From assembly GCA_003218815.1 (NCBI GenBank), contig QHON01000021.1:1-24248 (forward strand): a stretch of DNA of 24,248 bases. Reading direction: 5' to 3'. Below the pieces are notes generated by a model, which saw only the letters and a list, made by a program, of their open reading frames with translations, searched no databases and was not told the origin of the DNA. Source of the DNA: Verrucomicrobiota bacterium. Its GTDB lineage: Bacteria > Verrucomicrobiota > Verrucomicrobiia > Chthoniobacterales > UBA10450. Positions 8,503 through 14,350 of the stretch are shown in pieces. The position numbers and the translations under genes are program-made. Position 1 is the stretch's first letter, and the number at the start of each line of letters is the position of its first letter.

Positions 8503-9642
8503 GTGAGACTCCTCGATCGCTACGTCGTCCGCAATTTTTTGCAGGTTTATTTGTACTGTATTGCAGGCTTTATCTCGATCTGGCTCATTTTCGATGTGAG
8601 CGACAATATTTCGACATTTATCGACGAGCACATTGGTCTCTTGCTCGCCGTCCGGTATTACGCCACGCAGGTCCCGCAAGTGTTTATCATTCTGCTGCCG
8701 GTGTCGCTCCTGCTCGCGCTCCTTTTTACGCTGGGACGAATGTCGCGTGCGAATGAAATTGTGTCGATGCTCACCGCAGGTGTTAGTCTTCCGCGCGTTC
8801 TCCTGCCGTTGATTGGAATGGGCCTGCTTACCGTAGCGGCAAGCATGACGCTAAACTATTCACTTGCACCCCATGCCGAGCTGGCCCGCAAGACGTTTCT
8901 CACCGAAGCGCGTGCGCGCCCGGAGGCCTTTATTCAGGGGCAAATTTTTCGGAACCGAACCGACGCCCGCACCTGGTTTGTTCAAAATTTTCGTCACGGC
9001 GGCAATACGTTCAACAATGTGCAGGTGCTCCAGCAGGACGCGAATGGCAACATCCTCATCAATTATCTGGCGATCCGTGCCTTTTATCGGCCAGACACAA
9101 AAACCTGGGATCTCGAGAACGCAAAAGTGGTTCACTACGATCGCGCCGGAAACATCATCGACGAGCAGCTTTATCCTTCGCTCAAGGTCGAGCACTGGAG
9201 CGAAACACCTTTTCGGCTCGGAAGCGCAAACGAACGGGCGGAATTCCTCAGCTTGCCAGAGCTGCGGGAATATCTGCATTTCAACGCCGATTTTCCGGCA
9301 ACTCTTCTGGCGCCGTTCCGGACACATCTTCAGTATCGTCTCGCCCTGCCGTGGACCTGTCTGGTTGTCGTCTGTATCGCGGCCCCGCTTGGAATCGGCT
9401 ATTCGCGCCGCGGCGTTTTGTCCAGCGTCGCGGCCGCGGTCGTTCTCGTTTTCTCCATGAATTTTCTCACTCATCTTTTCCTCGCGCTCGGCGAAGGAGA
9501 TCGCATCTCTCCCTGGGTGGCGGCGTGGACGCCAAATATTCTTTTCACCGCAATCGGTCTCTATTTGCTCTATCTGCGGGCTTCCAACCGCGAAGCGCTC
9601 AGCTTTCATCTTTTCGCGGCGCGACGTATAGTTGCGCAATGA
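8503..9642 (+). CDS. lptG: LptF/LptG-family lipopolysaccharide export permease
   Basis: Inner-membrane permease of the LptB2FG ABC transporter, which extracts LPS from the inner membrane for transport across the periplasm. The 379-aa protein shows the YjgP/YjgQ pattern: N-terminal MRLLDRYVVRNFL, helices near 14-33, 59-76 and 100-120, a large periplasmic beta-jellyroll region (about 130-270), then three C-terminal helices. The start is GTG. The N-terminal motif is what family members begin with, so a later start is unlikely. LptF and LptG are hard to separate from sequence alone; no second permease is in the window. The stop overlaps the ATG of the next gene (ATGA), implying translational coupling. 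An outer membrane with LPS is inferred for the host. Confidence 0.9.
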   Translation: MRLLDRYVVRNFLQVYLYCIAGFISIWLIFDVSDNISTFIDEHIGLLLAVRYYATQVPQVFIILLPVSLLLALLFTLGRMSRANEIVSMLTAGVSLPRVLLPLIGMGLLTVAASMTLNYSLAPHAELARKTFLTEARARPEAFIQGQIFRNRTDARTWFVQNFRHGGNTFNNVQVLQQDANGNILINYLAIRAFYRPDTKTWDLENAKVVHYDRAGNIIDEQLYPSLKVEHWSETPFRLGSANERAEFLSLPELREYLHFNADFPATLLAPFRTHLQYRLALPWTCLVVVCIAAPLGIGYSRRGVLSSVAAAVVLVFSMNFLTHLFLALGEGDRISPWVAAWTPNILFTAIGLYLLYLRASNREALSFHLFAARRIVAQ

Positions 9643-10148
9643 CTCCACTGCCAAACGAATGGGCCGTCAAGCGTCGCGCCGATGCCTGTGCCGTCACTCG
9701 TCGGCCCTTTGTGACCGGGGAATATTTCTATACGCTGCTTTTTCACGACGCCGGCGGTTATCGGCGTGAAGATTTGAGCGAAGAAGCGTGGCAAAATCGG
9801 AACGAGAATATTCAGCCATTTTCGTTTTGGAAATCCCGCTATGAACCGTTGCCGGCGCCATCGCCCGAGCCTTTGCCCAAAGAGAATGCGGAGCAGCTTT
9901 TTCGCCGATTAATTTCATCGGAGACGTCGAACCCGAGCGCATGTTATGTGCTCGCCGCCATGCTCGAGCGCAAACGCGTGCTGAAACAAATTAAGACCGA
10001 AGCAGCCGCGAATGGGCGCCTCTTGATTTACGAACACGGAGCGACCGGCGACGTCTTCATCGTGCCCGATCCGCGGTTGCGGCTCGATGAACTGGAAGGC
10101 GTTCAAAATGAAGTCGCAAGCCTGCTCCAAACCGCCGCGCACCGTTGA
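9639..10148 (+). CDS. Conserved hypothetical protein, 169 aa
   Basis: I do not recognise a named family. The protein has no signal peptide or membrane segment. The N-terminal part (WAVKRRADACAVTRRPF, then GEYFYTLLFHD and EDLSEEAW) looks like a degenerate zinc-ribbon fold that has kept only one clear cysteine there. A Pro-rich linker follows, then a C-terminal half with ACYVLAAMLERKRVLKQI and a short beta-rich segment (RLLIYEHGATGDVFIVPD). The start at 9639 overlaps the lptG stop by four bases. Longer upstream extension in this frame would run inside lptG and is rejected. The stop is nine bases before the dusB start. Its place in a tight operon argues that it is real; the role is unknown. Confidence 0.75.
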   Translation: MTPLPNEWAVKRRADACAVTRRPFVTGEYFYTLLFHDAGGYRREDLSEEAWQNRNENIQPFSFWKSRYEPLPAPSPEPLPKENAEQLFRRLISSETSNPSACYVLAAMLERKRVLKQIKTEAAANGRLLIYEHGATGDVFIVPDPRLRLDELEGVQNEVASLLQTAAHR

Positions 10149-10157
10149 CAGATCGAT

Positions 10158-11183
10158 ATGTTGTCCGCATTACCTTGGTTTTCCAATCGCTTTCCGCTTT
10201 ATCTCGCGCCGATGGCCGGTGTGTCCGACAAAATTTTTCGGCAGCTCTGCAAGGAATACGGCGCCGATGTCCTCACGACTGAATTCGTGTCGGCCGAAGG
10301 AATTTTTCGGCGCAATGAACGGACACGCGAATACCTCGACTTCGACGAGATCGAGCGACCAATCGGCGTGCAACTCTTCGGTGCCGATGCCGAGCACATG
10401 GCCGAAGCCGCGCGCCAGGTGATTGATTGGGTGCGCCCGGATTTTATCGATCTCAATTTCGGTTGTCCGGTCAACAAAGTGGTCGCGAAAAATGGCGGCT
10501 CCGCGTTGCTAAAAGATTGCCCGACGCTGGCCACTGTCGCGGCCGCAGTAGTTCGCGCCGTCGCGCCGCTACCGGTCACCGCCAAGATTCGCATCGGTTG
10601 GGACGCAGAGTCGATCAATGCGCCGCGTGTCGCGCGTATCCTTCTCGATGCAGGAATCGCGGCGATCACGGTACACGGACGCACCCGCGCGCAGAGTTAT
10701 GCCGGTGCAGCCGATTGGGAGGTCATCGCCGAAGTGGCCGGATCGGTTCCAATTCCTGTCATCGGAAACGGTGACCTCGCCAGCGCCCCCGAAGTGGCGA
10801 AACGCCGCCGTGAAACCAGGATCGCTGGCGCCATGATCGGCCGCGCGGCGATGAGCGCCCCGTGGATTTTCAGACAATCCAAACAGTACCTCGCCACCGG
10901 GAAGATCACCACTCCGCCAAGTTTATTCGAGAGATGGGACTTAGTCCTCCGGCATTGCCAACTCGCTGTTCATGACTGGGGTACGGAGGAAGCCGCGATT
11001 CGCTCGATGCGCGCACGCCTGATGGCCTATTCGCGGGCCATGCCTGACGCCAAACGGCTGCGCGAAAAATTCTCACACGTTTCGACCCTGGCCGAAGTTG
11101 AGAGAATCGCGGAGGAAAATATCTTTAATAGCGACAACAGAACCAGCAACGAACAGGAAGGTGTTGCTCTCGTAACGTCCTGA
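10158..11183 (+). CDS. dusB: tRNA-dihydrouridine synthase, DusB-like
   Basis: FMN-dependent enzyme that reduces uridines in the tRNA D-loop, 341 aa. The TIM-barrel N-terminus has LAPMAGVSDKIFRQLC (17-31), a feature of the Dus family. The catalytic cysteine is Cys103 in DLNFGCPVNKVVAKNGGSAL. FMN-phosphate-binding motifs follow: TVHGRTRAQSYAG, then VIGNGDL and GAMIGRAA. A short helical C-terminal domain completes it. The LNFGCPVNKVV signature and length favour DusB over DusA or DusC. It sits between the hypothetical gene (9 bp gap) and the erpA-like gene (7 bp gap), in line with an operon. Confidence 0.93.
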   Translation: MLSALPWFSNRFPLYLAPMAGVSDKIFRQLCKEYGADVLTTEFVSAEGIFRRNERTREYLDFDEIERPIGVQLFGADAEHMAEAARQVIDWVRPDFIDLNFGCPVNKVVAKNGGSALLKDCPTLATVAAAVVRAVAPLPVTAKIRIGWDAESINAPRVARILLDAGIAAITVHGRTRAQSYAGAADWEVIAEVAGSVPIPVIGNGDLASAPEVAKRRRETRIAGAMIGRAAMSAPWIFRQSKQYLATGKITTPPSLFERWDLVLRHCQLAVHDWGTEEAAIRSMRARLMAYSRAMPDAKRLREKFSHVSTLAEVERIAEENIFNSDNRTSNEQEGVALVTS

Positions 11184-11190
11184 TTTTCTC

Positions 11191-11562
11191 ATGATCACCG
11201 GATCCTCGACAATCAACTATAAGATCGGCAACGAGCGACTGGTTAAAGTGACCGAGGCCGCGTCGCGCAAATTGGCGTCGCTGCTTGAGGAAAAGGGTAA
11301 ACCAAACGGCGCATTGCGCCTCGCTGTGATCGGCGGCGGATGCTCAGGCCTCCAATACACCATGGATCTGGTGGAGGGCCCTGCTAACCGCGATATCTTA
11401 ATTCAGGCCTCCAACGTGCGCGTGGTTGTCGATCCAAAGAGCGCACTTTTCGTTAGCGGTTCGGTGCTCGATTACAGCGATGACCTGCAAAAAGGCGGTT
11501 TCAAAGTCACCAACCCGAATGCGGTCGCGCATTGCTCGTGTGGGGAAAGTTTCGCTGTTTAA
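11191..11562 (+). CDS. erpA: HesB/IscA/ErpA-type iron-sulfur carrier protein
   Basis: A-type carrier that passes Fe-S clusters to apo-targets. The 123-aa protein has the three conserved cysteines of the family: Cys51 in GGGCSGLQY, and Cys115 and Cys117 in HCSCGESF. VTEAASRKLASLL at the N-terminus is the usual first helix. It has about ten extra residues before the family start. The start lies seven bases after the dusB stop, and the gene ends 63 bp before lexA. ErpA, IscA and SufA are not cleanly separable from sequence; ErpA is the best guess because no isc or suf genes are nearby. Possible clients in the window include DinG. Confidence 0.88.
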   Translation: MITGSSTINYKIGNERLVKVTEAASRKLASLLEEKGKPNGALRLAVIGGGCSGLQYTMDLVEGPANRDILIQASNVRVVVDPKSALFVSGSVLDYSDDLQKGGFKVTNPNAVAHCSCGESFAV

Positions 11563-11579
11563 ATACAAGAGACTATATC

Positions 11580-11593
11580 TGTTCATTTGAACT
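11580..11593 (+). promoter_or_regulatory. LexA operator of lexA
   Basis: TGTTCATTTGAACT matches TGTTC-N4-GAACA at 13 of 14 possible positions when the spacer is free. It ends 32 bp before the lexA start and implies autoregulation. TATATC at 11574-11579 may be the -10 element, which would put the start site inside the operator; no good -35 is visible. Confidence 0.9.
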
Positions 11594-11611
11594 TGCGCGG
11601 TCGGCAAGTTC
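11589..11611. repeat. Inverted repeat in the lexA leader, overlapping the operator
   Basis: GAACTTGC (11589-11596) and GCAAGTTC (11604-11611) form a perfect 8-bp stem with a 7-nt loop. The left arm shares its GAAC with the right half of the LexA operator. No T-run follows, so it is not a terminator. It lies 14 bp before the lexA start codon. Confidence 0.6.
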
Positions 11612-11625
11612 GGCGATCATAAAGC

Positions 11626-12243
11626 ATGCTGACACGTCGTCAGAAAAGCGTTCTCGATTTCATCCAAAGCGAGCAGCGGGAAAAAAGCATCACGCCGAGC
11701 ACGCGCGAGATTCAAAAGCATTTTCGGTTTGCGAGCCAGACGTCGGTGATGCAGTACATTGCCGCACTCGAACGCAAAGGCTTCCTCAATCGCCATGCAC
11801 GCAAAGCCCGCGCCCTGATCACGCCGATGCAAAAGATCCGGATTACGGATGTCCCGATCTATGGAGAGATTCCCGCCGGCATGTCGACGTTGACCGAACA
11901 AACGATCGAGGGACACGTTTCTCTCGACGCACGCTCAGCGAATGTTTCGAAAAACGGACAGACCTTTGCCTTGCGGGTGCGCGGCGATTCGATGATCGGT
12001 GCCCATATTGTCGATGGAGACATTGTGATTTTGGAGGACCGCAAAGATGTGCAGAACGGCGATATCGTGGCGGCTTTAATTGATGGTGAAACGACTTTGA
12101 AGCGTTACGTCGTGGAACATGGCAGGCCGTATTTAAAGGCGGAGAATCCGCGTTATCCGAATCTCAGCCCAGCGCGCGAGTTAAAGATTCAGGGGGTGAT
12201 GATGTCGTTAGTGCGCAAGCAAGAGCGCCGGAAATCCAGATAA
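11626..12243 (+). CDS. lexA: SOS repressor LexA
   Basis: Transcriptional repressor and self-cleaving serine peptidase of 205 aa controlling the SOS response. The N-terminal winged helix-turn-helix spans about 1-65 (TPSTREIQKHFRFASQTSV, then ALERKGFL). The autocleavage site is Ala84-Gly85 in EIPAGM. The catalytic pair is Ser122 (GDSMIGAHI) and Lys159 (ETTLKRY). All residues needed for RecA-stimulated cleavage are present. It has an operator at 11580-11593. The imuA operator begins one base after its stop codon, so imuA-imuB-N has its own SOS promoter but may also receive lexA read-through. The operator sequences fit the motif described for Verrucomicrobia LexA. Confidence 0.97.
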   Translation: MLTRRQKSVLDFIQSEQREKSITPSTREIQKHFRFASQTSVMQYIAALERKGFLNRHARKARALITPMQKIRITDVPIYGEIPAGMSTLTEQTIEGHVSLDARSANVSKNGQTFALRVRGDSMIGAHIVDGDIVILEDRKDVQNGDIVAALIDGETTLKRYVVEHGRPYLKAENPRYPNLSPARELKIQGVMMSLVRKQERRKSR

Positions 12244-12257
12244 TGTTCACTTGAACA
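12244..12257 (+). promoter_or_regulatory. LexA operator of imuA/imuB-N
   Basis: TGTTCACTTGAACA is a perfect match to the Verrucomicrobia LexA consensus TGTTC-N4-GAACA. It starts directly after the lexA stop codon and ends 28 bp before the imuA start. Its 12-bp core equals that of the imuB-C operator read in the same sense. Confidence 0.93.
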
Positions 12258-12271
12258 TTTTTGCGCTTCGT

Positions 12272-12290
12272 GCCATTTTTAAAAAATGGC
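12272..12290. repeat. 19-bp palindrome covering the imuA start codon
   Basis: GCCATTTTTAAAAAATGGC is a perfect inverted repeat around a central A; the imuA ATG is 12286-12288, within the right arm. No Shine-Dalgarno sequence is visible upstream. It could be an A+T-rich promoter element, a protein site or an RNA fold hiding the start codon. Confidence 0.6.
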
Positions 12291-12945
12291 TCCGAGTGGC
12301 AAAATTGTCGATCTTCGGAAACTTCTTGCTGAGCGTTTTCCGCAGCCGCCTTTCCCAGCGGCTACGCGTTTAGCTACAGGTTTATCGTTTGTCGATCAAG
12401 CAATCGGCGGCGGATTGCCCAGAGGCGCCATCACCGAATTGATCAGCCCGCAAATAAGCGCGGGAAGCGCCTCGTTTATCCAGGCGCTTCTCCAGGCCGC
12501 ACATCGCGATCGCTATTTCCTTGCCTTGATTGATGGGCGGGACTCGTTCGATCCGTCCGCCTTAGCCGAACTGGGCAAAGTACGTTTGCGCAATCTTCTT
12601 TGGGTGCGTTGCAGCAAAGCACTCAAGGCGCTCAAGGCTGCCGATCTCCTGTTGCGTGATGGCAACTTCCCGCTGGTGATTATCGATCTCGTTCTCAATC
12701 CACCGGAAGAATTACGCAAAATTCCGCAGACGACCTGGTATCGCTTGCAACGGTTGGTAAAATCATCGCCGACTGCATGTCTGGTTCTGTCACGGCACGG
12801 CATGGTGAGCAGCGCGCAACTCAAAATCGTTCTCGAAAATTCCTGGAGCCTGGAAACTTTTCAAGAAGACGAGGCGACTTCGCAGCTGCGAATTCGGGTG
12901 CAACGATCGCATCTCCTTGGGCAGGAAAACGCCATCGCGAATTAA
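12286..12945 (+). CDS. imuA: ImuA, RecA-like mutasome accessory protein
   Basis: Translesion-synthesis accessory protein of 219 aa that works with ImuB and DnaE2. The RecA/ImuA fold is recognisable from GLSFVDQAIGGGLPRGAITEL (about 32-52). The position of a P-loop (SPQISAGSAS, 54-63) lacks the GKT/GKS signature, so ATP binding is doubtful, which is common among ImuA proteins. NLLWVRCSKALKALKAADLLL (103-123) and the VIIDLVL strand (131-137) are typical ImuA features. The ATG lies within a palindrome, without a clear ribosome-binding site. The stop TAA overlaps the imuB-N ATG by one base, implying coupling. It is controlled by the operator at 12244-12257. Confidence 0.9.
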   Translation: MAPSGKIVDLRKLLAERFPQPPFPAATRLATGLSFVDQAIGGGLPRGAITELISPQISAGSASFIQALLQAAHRDRYFLALIDGRDSFDPSALAELGKVRLRNLLWVRCSKALKALKAADLLLRDGNFPLVIIDLVLNPPEELRKIPQTTWYRLQRLVKSSPTACLVLSRHGMVSSAQLKIVLENSWSLETFQEDEATSQLRIRVQRSHLLGQENAIAN

Positions 12946-13466
12946 TGTTTGCAACGATTTATTTGCCAAACTTTTATTTGCAAGCCGCAATGCGCCATCA
13001 ACTGGCGTTGTGCTCAAAACCGTTCGCCCTGCTCGATGATCAAGCAAAAGCAGTGATCATTCAACTTAACGAGGCTGCAGAAAACGCCGGTGTCCACAAA
13101 GGCATGACCCCGAGCCAGGGGTTGGCGCGATGTCTAAGTCTGATCGTGAAAACACGCGCTCGATCGCAAGAAAAATTGATCGACGAAATTTTGCTTCATT
13201 ATGCCTTCACGCTTTCTCCGTATGTAGAAGCGAGTGCGCCTGGCATTTGCACCATCCAATTTAGCGACAATCGAGATCTTACGCCGAAGCTTTCGCGCGT
13301 GATCGAACAGCTCAGCCAATGTGAAATTATCGCGCAAGCCGGGATTGCACTCACGCCGGATCTCAGTTTTCTCGTTGCCCAATTAGCGCGGCCGGTCCTG
13401 CAAATCGAGAACGCAAAGAAATTTCTCGCGCCGCTTCCCCTCGAAACACTCGCGATCGCGATTTAA
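12945..13466 (+). CDS. imuB-N: ImuB N-terminal half (palm/fingers of a dead Y-family polymerase)
   Basis: The 173-aa protein matches the first part of ImuB: MFATIYLPNFYLQAAMRHQ at the start, AAENAGVHKGMTPSQGLARC (43-63), and SPYVEASAPGICTIQFSD (91-108). It ends at LAPLPLETLAIAI, the point where ImuB and other Y-family proteins pass from palm to thumb. The acidic residues of the two Y-family catalytic motifs are missing, as expected for ImuB. The thumb, little finger, clamp motif and C-terminal domain are absent here and lie at 3172-4179. The start at 12945 overlaps the imuA stop; an upstream in-frame extension lies within imuA and is rejected. The TAA is followed at once by the convergent aquaporin stop, which may mark a rearrangement junction. 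Confidence 0.87.
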   Translation: MFATIYLPNFYLQAAMRHQLALCSKPFALLDDQAKAVIIQLNEAAENAGVHKGMTPSQGLARCLSLIVKTRARSQEKLIDEILLHYAFTLSPYVEASAPGICTIQFSDNRDLTPKLSRVIEQLSQCEIIAQAGIALTPDLSFLVAQLARPVLQIENAKKFLAPLPLETLAIAI

Positions 13467-14156
13467 CTACTCGACGGTTAGCGTCTCAATGCGGCCAGCA
13501 GGTTTCCGCTCGATGAAGATGCGATAAACAAAACCGCCAAGCCCTCCCCCGACGAACGGTCCAACCCAGTAAACATAATGGTCATGCCAAAAATTTGCTG
13601 CGACCGCTGGACCAAATACTCGGGCGGGATTCATTGCCGCGCCGGTAAGAGGGCCCCCGAACAAAATATCGAGTGTGATGGTCGCCCCAATGGCAAAACC
13701 GGCCAGACCGCGTCCGCGCGGGTCCACGGCGGTTCCGTGGACCACGAAGACGAGAAAGAAGGTCAGAATTCCTTCCACCAGAATTCCCTGCCCAGCCGTC
13801 AGATTAATGGCAAGCTGCGGAGTTCCAGTAACGACCACATCGCGCCCGAACAAACCGAGGCAAATCAACGCAGCCGCGATTCCGCCGAGCAATTGCGCGA
13901 TCCAGTACCGAAACGCCTCTGACCATGTCATGTGGCCGCCGCAGACCAAGCCGAAGGTCACAGCTGGATTCAATTGACCACCGGAAATGTGGAGCGTAGC
14001 TGAGACAAACGCGGCGATCGTGAGACCGTGAGCAAGGGCAACAGCGACGACATCGTGTCCGGCAGTTTTGATCGCACCGATGCCGACGAAGATCAGCGCG
14101 AAGGTTCCGATAAATTCTGCGAGCAAGGGGCGAAGTTTAGCCACCCGCCGATGCAA
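13467..14156 (-). CDS. Aquaporin / MIP-family channel
   Basis: Six-helix water or small-solute channel of 229 aa. Both NPA motifs are present: HISGGQLNPAVTFG (63-65) and GAAMNPARVFGPAV (176-178), with the selectivity-filter arginine at 179. The helix-5 filter position that is His in AqpZ is Ile here (LDILFGGPLTG), as in plant TIP channels, suggesting a wider pore than strict water channels. The start codon appears to be TTG at 14156; an in-frame stop lies directly upstream and the next option is a GTG four codons later. It converges on imuB-N with no gap between stop codons and has no partner genes; the 194 bp upstream hold nothing I recognise. Confidence 0.9.
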   Translation of the reverse strand: MHRRVAKLRPLLAEFIGTFALIFVGIGAIKTAGHDVVAVALAHGLTIAAFVSATLHISGGQLNPAVTFGLVCGGHMTWSEAFRYWIAQLLGGIAAALICLGLFGRDVVVTGTPQLAINLTAGQGILVEGILTFFLVFVVHGTAVDPRGRGLAGFAIGATITLDILFGGPLTGAAMNPARVFGPAVAANFWHDHYVYWVGPFVGGGLGGFVYRIFIERKPAGRIETLTVE

Positions 14157-14350
14157 TCAAATTGTGCACGCACTGACAACCTTGTTTGTCGATGCGAGCA
14201 AAGCTCCAAAGTCCAAACGCCGATATTCAGGGAAATTCCAACTGACAACGAAAGGTAAATTCCACGCCGATATTTCGAGTTCTGATAATTGAAGTTTCTC
14301 TGGAGCTTAGACGTAGCGGCCGAGCGCTTGCTCCGCCCGCAGATGTCGAT

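Noticed and set aside
8860..9654. 264-aa open frame antisense to lptG
   Set aside because: Charged, compositionally shadow-like protein with no recognisable domain; lptG on the other strand is a clear family member over the same bases.
11589..11611. Rho-independent terminator after erpA
   Set aside because: The hairpin is not followed by a T-run and overlaps the lexA operator.
12777..12944. Upstream in-frame extension of imuB-N
   Set aside because: It lies wholly within imuA in another frame, its translation is low-complexity and unlike ImuB, and the ATG at 12945 gives the normal ImuB N-terminus.
12945..13466. imuB-N as a simple pseudogene remnant
   Set aside because: It keeps an intact frame, a coupled start with imuA, a LexA operator and a domain-border end, and the missing half is present and SOS-controlled elsewhere. 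Decay cannot be fully excluded.
4179..13466. Split imuB as an assembly chimera
   Set aside because: Each half has its own start, stop and fitting operator, and dnaE2/imuA coupling is intact on both sides; a random misjoin would not create an operator 27 bp before a new start. Read mapping would settle it.
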